Below, piece after piece: positions 1-9,180 of a stretch of 64,000 bases of DNA. The stretch spans positions 38,351-102,350 of the forward strand of contig CAMNTH010000010.1 of assembly GCA_946557785.1 (NCBI GenBank), written 5' to 3'. Every line of letters begins with the position of its first letter. Position 1 is the first letter of the stretch. The DNA is from an uncultured Blautia sp. GTDB taxonomy: Bacteria; Bacillota; Clostridia; Lachnospirales; Lachnospiraceae. A program made the position numbers and the translations under genes. Under the pieces are notes generated by a model. That model was not told the origin of the DNA. It searched no databases and worked only from the letters and a program-made list of their open reading frames with translations.

Positions 1-22
1 CTTCCACCAGCAAAATCCTCAT
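1..22 (-). CDS. Response regulator, first codons only (partial)
   Basis: An ATG at 22-20 with a strong ribosome binding site (GGAGGTGA) opens a frame reading MRILLVE before the window ends. That start is typical of two-component response regulators (MRILLVEDE), but seven codons cannot prove it. It would be transcribed leftward, away from the large membrane protein next door. Confidence 0.4.
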
Positions 23-73
23 ACCGTCACCTCCCCCTACGTTCTTTCGGCATAGGCATACATATAAGAAATC

Positions 74-2314
74 TTATTCAAGAACAGTCCTCAAAATATA
101 AGTTCCGTATGTCTCATCCTCAAAGACTTTCTCTCCTAGGCTTTCCAGAAGAACCATATTCAGCCCTTCCCCATATTTTTCTTTTTCTCTGGCTCCCACA
201 AAAATATAAGATACATCGTACTGCTTCAGCAGCTTTCTTACTTCTTCCCTGTCTGTAGAAGTATAAATGGTCTCAATGTCAGCACTCTTCTGATTCAAAT
301 CTCCCACGTCATTTCTCCAAAGCCACTGGTGCACATACCATCCCAGTACCGTAGGCAGTCCGGTCATGGCAGAGACCCTGTTAAAAGACGTATAGCTATC
401 CCCATTTGCCTCCAGAACAACAGGCGAATCCTCCGCATTTTTCTTAAGCCAGCGAATGGCAGCCGCATCTTCGGGAAAATCAGTATCTATAAATGACACC
501 GCATTCAGGCCCTTATACTCAGACGGATACCACACCTCTCCAAACCAGGAGCGCACACTCTCTCCAAAATACCCGCAGGTACAAACAAGAAGTATCAGTC
601 CAATTACAGAGAAGGCCTTCACGATCTTCTGTCTGGATAAGATCAGCATTCTGTAAATTCCATATCCCATCGTCATCCCAAACAGCATATAAGCCTGATA
701 GGTCAGCTTAAACATGGTATTTGCCCTGGCATTCCCCTCTTCATAAATGTCCCGCACATACACAAGCTCCGGGATCATAACTAGTCCAAGTGCACAAAGC
801 CCCATGACCACTGCAAATAAATCCGGTACGCATACAGAGCGCATCCAGGTATACAGATTCTTCTTTCTTTTTTTACGAAGCTTTTCCCAAAGCACGCAAA
901 ATAGAAGGAGAAGGGTCAGCACTGCCGGAAGTCCCCAAAGCACCATAAGCTGATGAGGAAGCGAATGATATTTTGCCAATGCAACTCCTTGTACCATAGT
1001 CTCAAATTTCAGGGTAAATGGCAGGACTACCACATAGGAAATCAGCAGCACCTCTGCCAAGTGCGCCCCTGTCACTGCCAGGATCCGCTTCACTTTCCCC
1101 TCCAGGCGCACAATGTTCATAAATAGGACCACGCCGCCTGTCACAACAAAGTAAATCACAAAATCCCAGAAATTTGTCCACTGAAACATCCCAAGGAGCA
1201 AACCTGCCAAAAGGATGTGGGGCATCATAAGCTGTTCCCTGATAAGGGGAACCAACTCTGTTTCCCCTAAAATTTTCTGTCTGCGCACCATCTGCATCCA
1301 TGCATATAAAATTCCCACAAGGAGCAGAACAAACATAATATTCACTACATGGGCATGAAGATCTCCCAGCACAAAGGAATAGCAGGGAAACTCGTGAATG
1401 GTTTTATCCGGCACATCCGGATCAAATCCAATATACCTTGTCGCATCCGGGAACCAATAGCTGTCTATTTCTTCTGCCCCGGTAAATTTTTGAACAGCAG
1501 GAATCACGATGCCGTAAACAACATAATGCATATTTCCTGCAATAGAAACGGAAACCCCTGCTGTCAGTCCGGAAACGGCAGGAACCCAGCTTTCCCTTTT
1601 ATAAAGCCCCGCCCCCAGCCTGTCCTTAGCCATCTGGTAAACCAAAGAAAAGGGCAGTGTAAATGCAAAGGCCGCAACAAAAGTTCTCATCAGATTATAT
1701 GTCATCTCCGGTTTGCTGGCAGAAAGCTTTGTAAGAAACACTGCAAAGTACTGCCCACCATAATAATAGTTGATATGCCCCTGGGAATACCAAAAATCCA
1801 CAGCAGGAAGCTCCTTGCTGCGCATCATTGCTTCCATAAACCCATAGTCCATGAATTTTTCCGTTCCGTAGGCAGCCGGATGAAAGCCAGCCAGATATGT
1901 CCACAGCAGAAATACTGCGAAAAACAGGATTTCTTCCCAATATACCAAGTCTCCCCTGTTTACGGGAAAGCATTCTATCCCTCTCTTTGTCTGATACCGT
2001 AATTTCAGGAAACAGACAGCCCCCAACGCCAAAGAAACACACACACATGTCAGCGTACTGAATTCTAATAAACCGCATGCCACCAGCCACCAGGTCAGAA
2101 AACCGGTCACCGTAATGGCAAGCACCTTGGAAAACATCCACCCCCGGTCCTCAAACCGCACAAAAAGCCTTCCTGTAAAGGGCATTCCGCCAATTCCCAT
2201 GACTCCAGCCAGCAAATACCATGTCCAGAATATCCACACATCGCCTTTGAGCAAAAATGCAGAAAGCCCAAGCAATGCCGCCGCCAGCGCAATTTTTTTC
2301 ATATGCTTTTTCAT
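74..2314 (-). CDS. DUF2298 (YYY-family) multi-spanning membrane protein
   Basis: A 746-residue protein with about a dozen hydrophobic segments. The motif GDLHAH at residues 317-322 and the preceding NYYYGGQYF stretch (about 182-190) are hallmarks of the DUF2298/YYY family, GT-C-fold-like membrane proteins of unproven function. The C-terminal 100 residues form a soluble domain with conserved VLEANGDSYTSFNRVSAMTG-like spacing, similar in plan to the C-terminus of the neighbouring 670-aa protein. The start has a clear AGGAGG seven bases upstream. It lies 43 bp after the 670-aa gene and probably shares its promoter. A role in transferring lipid-linked sugars outside the membrane is inference. Confidence 0.85.
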   Translation of the reverse strand: MKKHMKKIALAAALLGLSAFLLKGDVWIFWTWYLLAGVMGIGGMPFTGRLFVRFEDRGWMFSKVLAITVTGFLTWWLVACGLLEFSTLTCVCVSLALGAVCFLKLRYQTKRGIECFPVNRGDLVYWEEILFFAVFLLWTYLAGFHPAAYGTEKFMDYGFMEAMMRSKELPAVDFWYSQGHINYYYGGQYFAVFLTKLSASKPEMTYNLMRTFVAAFAFTLPFSLVYQMAKDRLGAGLYKRESWVPAVSGLTAGVSVSIAGNMHYVVYGIVIPAVQKFTGAEEIDSYWFPDATRYIGFDPDVPDKTIHEFPCYSFVLGDLHAHVVNIMFVLLLVGILYAWMQMVRRQKILGETELVPLIREQLMMPHILLAGLLLGMFQWTNFWDFVIYFVVTGGVVLFMNIVRLEGKVKRILAVTGAHLAEVLLISYVVVLPFTLKFETMVQGVALAKYHSLPHQLMVLWGLPAVLTLLLLFCVLWEKLRKKRKKNLYTWMRSVCVPDLFAVVMGLCALGLVMIPELVYVRDIYEEGNARANTMFKLTYQAYMLFGMTMGYGIYRMLILSRQKIVKAFSVIGLILLVCTCGYFGESVRSWFGEVWYPSEYKGLNAVSFIDTDFPEDAAAIRWLKKNAEDSPVVLEANGDSYTSFNRVSAMTGLPTVLGWYVHQWLWRNDVGDLNQKSADIETIYTSTDREEVRKLLKQYDVSYIFVGAREKEKYGEGLNMVLLESLGEKVFEDETYGTYILRTVLE

Positions 2315-2357
2315 CTGTTCCTCCTCATATCAAATCTTACATCCATTTCCCCTGCCA

Positions 2358-4370
2358 TCAATCTTCATAAACCTCATAGACACGAATCCGCTGGTTATCG
2401 GAAGTATACACAAGGGGATATGTCCCGGCAATCACGTCTTCCCTGCACTCCTTTTGCTCGAAGGTCATATCTTCCTCAAACACTATATAGGTAATCCCTT
2501 CCTGTTTTATGAGGGATCTCACTGCTTCGCGCTCTGCCGCCGTATAAATTTCTGCTGCCACTGAAGCCCGGTAATTAGTGTCATACCCGGCAGACCACGC
2601 ATAATAGGGCCAGCCGCAATACATCATTGCCCCTGACATGGTGATTTCATTCATACTATATTCCGGGGTCAGAACCAAATCTTTGCTGTCCAGATTTTCC
2701 CCCATCCATTTTGTCAGGCTGCTTTCCATATTCACCCCAACCCGATGACCCTCATCATTTCCTCTCAGAATCACCCAAAAATCATAAATCCCTGTAGAAA
2801 TCAGACACACCACCACAGCCAGCGCTCCAAGCTTTAATACCCATCCTCTCTTAAAAAGCCTGGTCACTGCATCTGCCCAGAAAATTGCCACAAAGGCGTA
2901 GGCGATCATTATATATTTATGGTTCACATTAATATCCGGCGTCAGGGAAATACAAAAGGCAAAAAATACCGGAAACATAAAGCTCATCAGCAAAGACCGG
3001 TCCCGCCGCTTTAAGAACAAAGCCACAAAGCCAAGGCCAAGGAAGAAAATGCCGCTCATAAGGAAAAGATACCAAAGCACCCCAATAAGGGACTTGTCCT
3101 CTGCCAAAAAGCCCCAGTAAAAAGAAAAAGACATGGCACTTTCCTTGATGAAAAATCTGGTCTGGCACAGTGTCAGCACCACTGCGCACAGAGCCGTAAG
3201 AACATAATCGATCTTGCTGTCTGAAAACACCGCAAAACCCATTAAAATCAGCAAGCCGCCGATCACAGCAGCTCCGTTCCAAAAGGCACATAATCCCATG
3301 AGCGCCCCCACTGCAATTGCTCTGCCACAGTCCTTTGATATCCAGGCTTCTTTTGTAAACCATCTCTCCTTTAACCAGCGAAGTCCTTTTTCTGTATGGC
3401 GGTCTCCCCATTCCAGCCAGTCCAGGTAAACCCAGATTGCTGTACAAACCACCACCATCCCAAGAGCCAGATGTCTTTGATTTAAGTATACGTTAAAATT
3501 CCATAATCCCCAGTTCTCATTAGGCGTGTACCCGATGAAAGCAGTATTCTCCTGCAGGGCAGCCCACAAATCTCCTGCCTTGAAGTGCTCTGCTGCAAAC
3601 AGGAAAAATGCCGTTCCGCTTCGGAAAAAGAACAATACTACTGTCCCCACGCCTGCAGCACGCTTCCCGGTGATCCGCGCTGCCAATGCATAAAGCATCA
3701 TTAAAAAGCCCAGCAGGAACAAAACGCTGATTAAATTATAGGCAAAATCCATCCGGATTCCCAGGTATTCCAAATTTCCTGCAAGAAACTGGAACATAAA
3801 GTGATATTTCACATCGGCACCGCCATAATGGGGATACTGCGTAGGGAAATTATTCCCCATAGAAAAAGACCGCATCATTGCCGTATGAGGAGCATAGTCC
3901 CCATATACCGTAAAGCCGGAATACAATACGCCATTCTTGATATGAAACATATAAAACATGATCCATGTAAGAAAGATCAGCAGAAAAAGAAAAAGCAGCG
4001 AAGCCATGGGATCCGTCTTTTCTAAAGGGTTCTTTATTCCAGGCAGGCGCTTATACCCGTATGGCTTCTGCGATCTTCTGAAGCGCATCCCGTACAAAGC
4101 TCCAAGCCAAATCAGAACACACCCCATTGCCACAAGGTTTCCATAAAAAAGAGGACGGCTGCTTCCAAACACAGCACCAGCAAGATAAGAAACTGCATAA
4201 GTCATCCAGGTAAGCACCAGCGTCCCAAAAGCCAGGGACGCAGGCCAGAAAACCCAGCAAAAATTCTCGTTCTCTTTTCTTACAGATCCTGTTTTCTCCG
4301 GAAAGAGGAATCCTCCTGCCAGCTCTCTTCCAGCCAAAACAGCTAATACCATATACATAACTCCCAGCAT
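2358..4370 (-). CDS. Large polytopic membrane protein, GT-C-like
   Basis: 670 residues with roughly 12-14 membrane segments and a C-terminal extracytoplasmic domain of about 120 residues (from about 545). A DYAPHTAMMRSF/GGADVKYHF stretch around residues 155-190 sits in a first external loop, where GT-C glycosyltransferases carry acidic active-site residues. The C-terminal part (DLVLTPEYSMNEITMSGAMMYCG) resembles that of the DUF2298 gene downstream, suggesting the two are distant paralogues or partners. The start at 4370 follows a GGGGG run; an ATG at 4358 is also possible. No family name can be assigned with certainty. Confidence 0.7.
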   Translation of the reverse strand: MLGVMYMVLAVLAGRELAGGFLFPEKTGSVRKENENFCWVFWPASLAFGTLVLTWMTYAVSYLAGAVFGSSRPLFYGNLVAMGCVLIWLGALYGMRFRRSQKPYGYKRLPGIKNPLEKTDPMASLLFLFLLIFLTWIMFYMFHIKNGVLYSGFTVYGDYAPHTAMMRSFSMGNNFPTQYPHYGGADVKYHFMFQFLAGNLEYLGIRMDFAYNLISVLFLLGFLMMLYALAARITGKRAAGVGTVVLFFFRSGTAFFLFAAEHFKAGDLWAALQENTAFIGYTPNENWGLWNFNVYLNQRHLALGMVVVCTAIWVYLDWLEWGDRHTEKGLRWLKERWFTKEAWISKDCGRAIAVGALMGLCAFWNGAAVIGGLLILMGFAVFSDSKIDYVLTALCAVVLTLCQTRFFIKESAMSFSFYWGFLAEDKSLIGVLWYLFLMSGIFFLGLGFVALFLKRRDRSLLMSFMFPVFFAFCISLTPDINVNHKYIMIAYAFVAIFWADAVTRLFKRGWVLKLGALAVVVCLISTGIYDFWVILRGNDEGHRVGVNMESSLTKWMGENLDSKDLVLTPEYSMNEITMSGAMMYCGWPYYAWSAGYDTNYRASVAAEIYTAAEREAVRSLIKQEGITYIVFEEDMTFEQKECREDVIAGTYPLVYTSDNQRIRVYEVYED

Positions 4371-4420
4371 ACTGCGCCCCCAATATTACCAATCATTTGT
4401 TTTTTTATTTCCTGCATTTT

Positions 4421-4448
4421 AGTATATCAAAACTTTCTATCTATTCAA
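4421..4448 (-). promoter_or_regulatory. Sigma-A-type promoter for the 670-aa/DUF2298 pair
   Basis: On the minus strand TTGAAT (4448-4443) and TATACT (4426-4421) are separated by 16 bp, about 50 bp before the 4370 start. It lies in the gap downstream of cwlD. Confidence 0.55.
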
Positions 4449-4475
4449 AGTAGCTTCACAAAATTTTTATACTTT

Positions 4476-5201
4476 TCATATTGCTTTCTCATTCCCTAAG
4501 GGCATAAGTCCCTCCTGCTCCAGATATGTAACCACGCCTTCCGCCAATGCCCGGGCAACCATTTCCTGATATTCCTCTGTCTGCAGAAGAGCTGCCTCAT
4601 CCGGATTTGTTAAGAATCCGCATTCCGCGATCACAAGGGTTCCTTCGCTTTTTTTCAGGAGATAATATGTTGTATTGCCCTTGGCCACTCTTGGCCGTTC
4701 CACCCCAAGTCCCTTATTCAGGCTGTCCTGCATTATTTTTGCAAGCTTTTCCCCCTGAGCCGAGTGCTGAAAGTAAAACACCTGCGGACCTTTCACTGCT
4801 GCATCCTGATAGCTGTTCTGATGTACGCTCACCGTCAAAACAGGTTTTGTATCATTGATCGCTGCAATCCTCCGCTGCATATCCTGGGATTTTTTGCTGT
4901 TGGAGGACTCATCATACAAACCTGTATCCTCATCCCGCGTCATCACCACTGTAAACCCTTTGTTCTCCAGCGCTTTTTTAAGGCGCAGAGAAACCTCCAA
5001 ATTAATCCTCTTCTCTTCCAACCCGCCAATCCCCAGCATTCCAGGGTCAGCGCCTCCGTGTCCCGGATCCACGATGATCACATTTTTTTTCACGCCCCCC
5101 TGACTCATGCTGTTGGAAACCTCCGCAGCCTGTCTGGATAACACAAAAAAACAAACCAGGAGCAGACATGCCATCATCAATTCTGAAATATGTTTTTTCA
5201 C
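4476..5201 (-). CDS. cwlD: N-acetylmuramoyl-L-alanine amidase, CwlD-like
   Basis: Amidase_3 family zinc hydrolase of 241 residues, close to the usual CwlD length. An N-terminal signal/anchor helix (residues 8-25) is followed by the catalytic core. IVDPGHGGADPG carries the first zinc His; EEKRINLEVSLRL carries the Glu ligand; LTVSVHQNSY holds the second zinc His; VIAECGFLTNPDEA near the C-terminus holds the catalytic Glu. In spore formers CwlD acts with PdaA to make muramic-delta-lactam in spore cortex, which fits a sporulating host. The start is a GTG with GGAGGG nine bases upstream; that SD lies inside a hairpin (see 5204-5249). Confidence 0.88.
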   Translation of the reverse strand: MKKHISELMMACLLLVCFFVLSRQAAEVSNSMSQGGVKKNVIIVDPGHGGADPGMLGIGGLEEKRINLEVSLRLKKALENKGFTVVMTRDEDTGLYDESSNSKKSQDMQRRIAAINDTKPVLTVSVHQNSYQDAAVKGPQVFYFQHSAQGEKLAKIMQDSLNKGLGVERPRVAKGNTTYYLLKKSEGTLVIAECGFLTNPDEAALLQTEEYQEMVARALAEGVVTYLEQEGLMPLGNEKAI

Positions 5202-5203
5202 GC

Positions 5204-5249
5204 AAAAACACCCTCCGGCATATTTATTAAAATATATGTTCCGAAGGGT
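5204..5249 (-). terminator. Hairpin between the GH18 gene and cwlD, containing the cwlD SD
   Basis: Minus-strand arms ACCCTTCGG (5249-5241) and CCGGAGGGT (5218-5210) pair over nine bases with one G-U, followed by GTTTTTG. The inner AT-rich arms can extend the stem. The 3' arm includes the GGAGGG ribosome binding site of cwlD, so it may act as terminator and as translational gate. Confidence 0.5.
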
Positions 5250-5279
5250 ATTTTATATCACTTTAATTCAAAGCCATCC

Positions 5280-6929
5280 TTATTTCAGATTGTCGGTGAT
5301 CACCTGCCAGATGCTGCTGTTTTCAAAGCCCAGCTTCCATTGTGCTACACCGGCAAGTCCGTACTGGGGAACAAGTTTCACCTTGGCTGCCACTGACTGT
5401 GCATCCTCCAGCCAGATCTGATAGGTATCCCCTTCCAGTTCATAGGTTCCATAGTTCTGGCCTACGCTCTGATCCCAATATACCTCTGCCTGATTAGAGG
5501 CAAGTGCTTCCTGTGCGGCATCCATTCCAATAGCCTCACTGGAAAGTGCGGCACCGGAAGTTTTCCATAGTCTTGCATAAAAGGGAATCGCATTGATCAC
5601 ACGCTCTGCCGGTACCTCCGCCAGGGTATCCTGGATTCCTTTCTCCACCCAGGGAAGGGATGCAACGGAACCTGCTTCTTCCGAGCCAACATAATGCTCA
5701 TCATAGCCCATAATAATCACGTAATCCACTACCCTGCCCTGTTCTGCACGGTCATAGTGGCTTGTAAAATCCTCGGGAACCGGATTATCCACAGAAAGCA
5801 CCAGATTATTTTTATGGCATTCAATGGACATCTCCCTTAAAAACTGCAGGAAATGAATTCCCACATCTTCGCTTAAAGATTCAAAATCTACATTAATCCC
5901 ATCCAATCCCACTGCAAGGGCTCCCTGGATCAACTGTCTGATGAGATTCTGCCGGGATGAGGTCCTGGAGAGGACTTGTGTTGTGCTGACTTCCACTGTA
6001 AAGTTATCCACCAGGCCCCATACCTGCATTCCGCGCTCATGAGCCATGGCAACATAATCTGCAGATGCAATATTGGAAATATTGCCTTCATTATCCTTAA
6101 TATAAAACCAGGTAGGAGAAATCACATTCACACCTGTCACATTCTGGATAGCATCTGACAGATATGTATTGGCTTCCAGGGAAGTCACCTGATGCCATGC
6201 CATATTTACAGGCTGCTCCATGGAATAATATGTATACTGTTCCTGCTGGAAACTGCGATCCTGGACCATAAGCTCCGGAACAGAAATTTTTTTATTTTCA
6301 ATATAACCGATATAGCCATCCTGTGTAGCAACCTGCGTCCAGTCTTCCAGACCCTCCATATAGATCAGCCTGTCTCCGGCCTTCACCTCAGAAAGTACCT
6401 CTGCCTTAATGCCGCCCCTGTAACGAACATAAGTATCTTTTAAAACCGTCACATTCTGGACGCCGCTAAACTGATACTGGATTGCCGCCCTGTCTGGTCC
6501 CTCATAAACATAGGAGTCAATATCTGTATACTGCTTCACAAAAGAAAGGCTCAGGTAAACGTCTCCATCTTTCATCCATACTTCACTGCCCCCTGTCTCA
6601 GAAGCCGGATACGAATGAAGTTCTGAGGGCGTTGCATAAAGGATCTGGCGATTCTCTGCATCCCAGTAATATCTCTGATTCAAATAAGTATTTACCACCT
6701 CAAGAGGAAGGTAGGGCTCATTCTCAAACATTGCTCCCCTCTCTTCCAGCTTCTCGGTTCCAAGAATCAGTGCAGCTTCTCCTTCTGCCATCTGTCCATA
6801 ATATTCATTTAAGTCCATTCGTTCCTTTGTAGGCGTATATTTCATGATCACATGTACTCCCAGTCCGGCCGCTCCTACAATAAAAATCAGCAGACAGACG
6901 ATCAGCGCAGGCATGTATTGTTTTTTCAT
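5280..6929 (-). CDS. GH18-family glycosidase with SH3 domain (spore/cell-wall type)
   Basis: 549 residues from the chosen start: N-terminal anchor helix (about 5-27), a copper-amine-oxidase-N-like region (about 50-115), a bacterial SH3 domain (about 160-215, VLKDTYVRYRGG to GYIGYIENKKI), and a GH18 TIM barrel from about 235 to the end. GLDGINVDFESL contains the family signature DxxxDxE with its catalytic Glu, so the enzyme looks active. Such proteins resemble YaaH/YdhD-type cortex or cell-wall hydrolases. ATG 6929 is preferred over the in-frame ATG 6977 because it has AAAGGAAG at proper spacing and because an extended -10 element overlaps 6977. Confidence 0.8.
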   Translation of the reverse strand: MKKQYMPALIVCLLIFIVGAAGLGVHVIMKYTPTKERMDLNEYYGQMAEGEAALILGTEKLEERGAMFENEPYLPLEVVNTYLNQRYYWDAENRQILYATPSELHSYPASETGGSEVWMKDGDVYLSLSFVKQYTDIDSYVYEGPDRAAIQYQFSGVQNVTVLKDTYVRYRGGIKAEVLSEVKAGDRLIYMEGLEDWTQVATQDGYIGYIENKKISVPELMVQDRSFQQEQYTYYSMEQPVNMAWHQVTSLEANTYLSDAIQNVTGVNVISPTWFYIKDNEGNISNIASADYVAMAHERGMQVWGLVDNFTVEVSTTQVLSRTSSRQNLIRQLIQGALAVGLDGINVDFESLSEDVGIHFLQFLREMSIECHKNNLVLSVDNPVPEDFTSHYDRAEQGRVVDYVIIMGYDEHYVGSEEAGSVASLPWVEKGIQDTLAEVPAERVINAIPFYARLWKTSGAALSSEAIGMDAAQEALASNQAEVYWDQSVGQNYGTYELEGDTYQIWLEDAQSVAAKVKLVPQYGLAGVAQWKLGFENSSIWQVITDNLK

Positions 6930-6975
6930 ATTTTTCTTCCTTTCAGTCTGTGTCTTATAGCGCAGTTTCCGTTTC

Positions 6976-6984
6976 ATTATATCA
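6976..6984 (-). promoter_or_regulatory. Extended -10 promoter for the GH18 gene
   Basis: Minus-strand TGATATAAT (6984-6976) is a TGn-extended -10 with no good -35. It would put the transcript start about 40 bases before ATG 6929. Confidence 0.4.
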
Positions 6985-7060
6985 CATCCCCGGAAGATTG
7001 CATTACAAATTTCGACTTTTTACACAATTTTCACATTTATGCAGAAAAAAAGGCAGCAGA

Positions 7061-7113
7061 AATCCCTCCGACTGGTTCTGTATGAGGGGAACTTACCAGC
7101 ATCCGGAGGGATT
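7061..7113. other. Strong stem-loop in the GH18/mecA intergenic region
   Basis: AATCCCTCCG (7061-7070) pairs with CGGAGGGATT (7104-7113), and the inner CTGGT (7072-7076) pairs with ACCAG (7095-7099). On the plus strand it is followed by CTTTCTCTC, on the minus strand by TTTCTGC and a T-rich run. It may be a bidirectional terminator. No gene reads into it from 7114-7530, a stretch in which I see no convincing gene. Confidence 0.4.
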
Positions 7114-7532
7114 CTTTCTCTCATTCTTTATACATCCTCAATAAACGCAAAGCCACCTTTGCTTCCTTGTGTCGTGATATTTTATCCTTATTCTGCCCTC
7201 CTCTCTTTTTTATTTTGTGATTTTAGAAAACACCTGATAGGTCCAAAGAGAAAAGATATCCTGCTTCCTGACTGAATTTAATCCTGGGAAATTGCCTTCT
7301 GCCACAGCTTGAACGCTGCATGAATCTACTGGCAATGACATGTGTAAAAGAAAAATTCTGGGGATGTATTATGTAAGTTGATATCTGGTATTTCACTCTT
7401 CTGTCTTCGGCCAGATACCTTTTCTGATTTCCATTATACGTCTTTTTCCCATACATGCAATACTTTTCGTCAATTTGTGAAAATTTTTCGATTTTATTTC
7501 CAAATATTTTATAATTAGGTAAATTGAATTTC

Positions 7533-7562
7533 TTTACATTGTATACTCTTGTGGTATATAAT
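7533..7562 (+). promoter_or_regulatory. Promoter for mecA
   Basis: TTTACA (7533-7538), 18-bp spacer, TATAAT (7557-7562). It implies a leader of about 125 bases before the mecA start. Confidence 0.55.
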
Positions 7563-7695
7563 AAGGAGAAAGCAAGAGTTATCTCTTCCATCATAAAAAG
7601 CTTTTTTAAAAATAATTAATGAGTCATGGACTTATATCCTGATCTCGCAATATTCTATTAAAAGAGGCAGGCAACCAGGAATAGGATGTGATTAT

Positions 7696-8445
7696 ATGAA
7701 AATAGAAAAAATTAATGAAAACCAAATTCGCTGTACACTCACAAGAGAAGATTTAGAAAACCATCAGATCCGCATCAGCGAACTTGCCTATGGCACAGAA
7801 AAAGCGAAAAAGCTTTTCCGTGATATGATGCAGCAGGCACAGATGCAGTTTGGATTTGAGGCAGATAATATCCCATTGATGATCGAGGCCATTCCGGTAA
7901 ATATGGACAGCATTATCCTCATCATCACCAAGGTAGAGGATCCCGAAGAGCTGGATACCCGCTTTTCCAAATTTGCACCGGTTAAGGAGGCCGGTCAGTC
8001 AGAGTCTATCCAGTTTGATGGCGCTGACAATATTATTGATATTTTCCAGAAGCTTTGCGAAGCAAAGCTGAAAAACCTTTCAAAGAAGCAGACCTCTGAC
8101 GAAGAATCCAAGGATGACACATCAGAAGCTGCCCAGGAGGAAGTTCCCGTCAATTTGACACGGCTGTATACTTTCCGTTATCTTGATGACGTTATTTCTG
8201 CTTCCCAGGGACTGAACGGCTTTTTCACAGGTGAGAATACTCTTTATAAAGACAGTGCAGAGGGCAGGTATCAGCTTGTGATCCGCCAGTCTTCCTGTAC
8301 TCCTGAGGAATTTAACAAAGTTTGCAATATCCTTTCTGAATATGGCACGGGGAAGGCATTTTCACCTTCCGGTGAAGCATACTTAAAGGAGCATGGAGAA
8401 CTGATCACGAAAACAGCTCTGCAGTATCTCTCCCAGCTTTCATAG
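7696..8445 (+). CDS. mecA: Adaptor protein MecA
   Basis: 249 residues, near-normal length for MecA, the adaptor that delivers substrates such as ComK to the ClpCP protease and activates ClpC. The N-terminal substrate-binding domain begins MKIEKINENQIRCTLTREDL, the canonical opening, with EDPEELDTRF at about 93-102. An acidic low-complexity linker (about 130-155, rich in D/E/S) leads to the C-terminal ClpC-binding domain (LYTFRYLDDVISAS...). It is monocistronic: its own promoter lies upstream and a terminator follows at 8471. It is among the few plus-strand genes in the left half. Confidence 0.93.
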   Translation: MKIEKINENQIRCTLTREDLENHQIRISELAYGTEKAKKLFRDMMQQAQMQFGFEADNIPLMIEAIPVNMDSIILIITKVEDPEELDTRFSKFAPVKEAGQSESIQFDGADNIIDIFQKLCEAKLKNLSKKQTSDEESKDDTSEAAQEEVPVNLTRLYTFRYLDDVISASQGLNGFFTGENTLYKDSAEGRYQLVIRQSSCTPEEFNKVCNILSEYGTGKAFSPSGEAYLKEHGELITKTALQYLSQLS

Positions 8446-8470
8446 TTTATAACCTGTTGTTATCTACCAA

Positions 8471-8512
8471 AAAAGGAGCCGCCGGCGAATTTCCGACAGC
8501 TCCTTTTATTTT
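8471..8512. terminator. Convergent terminator between mecA and the DUF1858 gene
   Basis: AAAAGGAGC (8471-8479) pairs with GCTCCTTTT (8499-8507), followed by ATTTT on the plus strand and preceded by an A-run giving a T-run on the minus strand. It serves both converging genes. Confidence 0.75.
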
Positions 8513-8522
8513 AAATCAAATA

Positions 8523-8723
8523 TTATTCTCCAAGAAAATCATTGATCTGCTGAACCAGGATATCTGCGTCAATGCCGTGTACCATAGCGGCTTCCTCAAG
8601 GGATTCCATCTGTGCAGACGGGCATCCGACGCAGTGCATACCTGCGCGCATCAGAATCGGTATGATATTTGGATCTAATTTAATCAGCTGACCAATCAGC
8701 ATGCTTTTAGTTACTTTTGCCAT
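8523..8723 (-). CDS. DUF1858 domain protein (disulfide/hybrid-cluster type)
   Basis: 66 residues from ATG 8723, which has AAGGAGG at ideal spacing; an upstream in-frame codon would add only ten residues without an SD. The DUF1858 signature is clear: KLDPNIIPILMRAGMHCVGCPSAQMESLEEAA. The CVGCPSA Cys pair is the conserved feature of the family, often linked with hybrid cluster proteins and redox or iron-sulfur functions whose mechanism is unproven. It is transcribed alone from a good promoter and is divergent from the ferredoxin gene next door, a redox-themed neighbour. Confidence 0.88.
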   Translation of the reverse strand: MAKVTKSMLIGQLIKLDPNIIPILMRAGMHCVGCPSAQMESLEEAAMVHGIDADILVQQINDFLGE

Positions 8724-8753
8724 CTTTGTTTCCTCCTTATCTGTTCTTTTCAC

Positions 8754-8782
8754 ATTATAATACGAATCAGGCAGAGAATCAA
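8754..8782 (-). promoter_or_regulatory. Promoter for the DUF1858 gene
   Basis: Minus-strand TTGATT (8782-8777), 17-bp spacer, TATAAT (8759-8754). Confidence 0.65.
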
Positions 8783-8818
8783 CGGGCAGATTCTAAAATT
8801 ATGTTTATAATTTTGTAC

Positions 8819-8847
8819 TTGTAATCCTGGGTAAGATATATTAGAAT
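8819..8847 (+). promoter_or_regulatory. Promoter for the ferredoxin gene
   Basis: TTGTAA (8819-8824), 17-bp spacer, TAGAAT (8842-8847), about 95 bp before the ferredoxin ATG. It is back to back with the DUF1858 promoter. Confidence 0.55.
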
Positions 8848-8874
8848 GTTGTTAGAACCTGAACAAGGTACTAA

Positions 8875-9117
<243 letters not shown>

Positions 9118-9137
9118 TTCACATTTGTACATCAATT

Positions 9138-9165
9138 AGGAGCTGCCAAACGGCAGCTCCTTTTT
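9138..9165 (+). terminator. Rho-independent terminator of the ferredoxin gene
   Basis: AGGAGCTGCC (9138-9147), loop AAAC, GGCAGCTCCT (9152-9161), then TTTT. Ten perfect base pairs. Confidence 0.9.
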
Positions 9166-9180
9166 CATGCCCGCTCCTGC

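Noticed and set aside
7223..7594. 123-codon minus-strand frame between the GH18 gene and mecA
   Set aside because: No SD, no recognisable domain, AT-driven composition, and it overlaps the mecA promoter.
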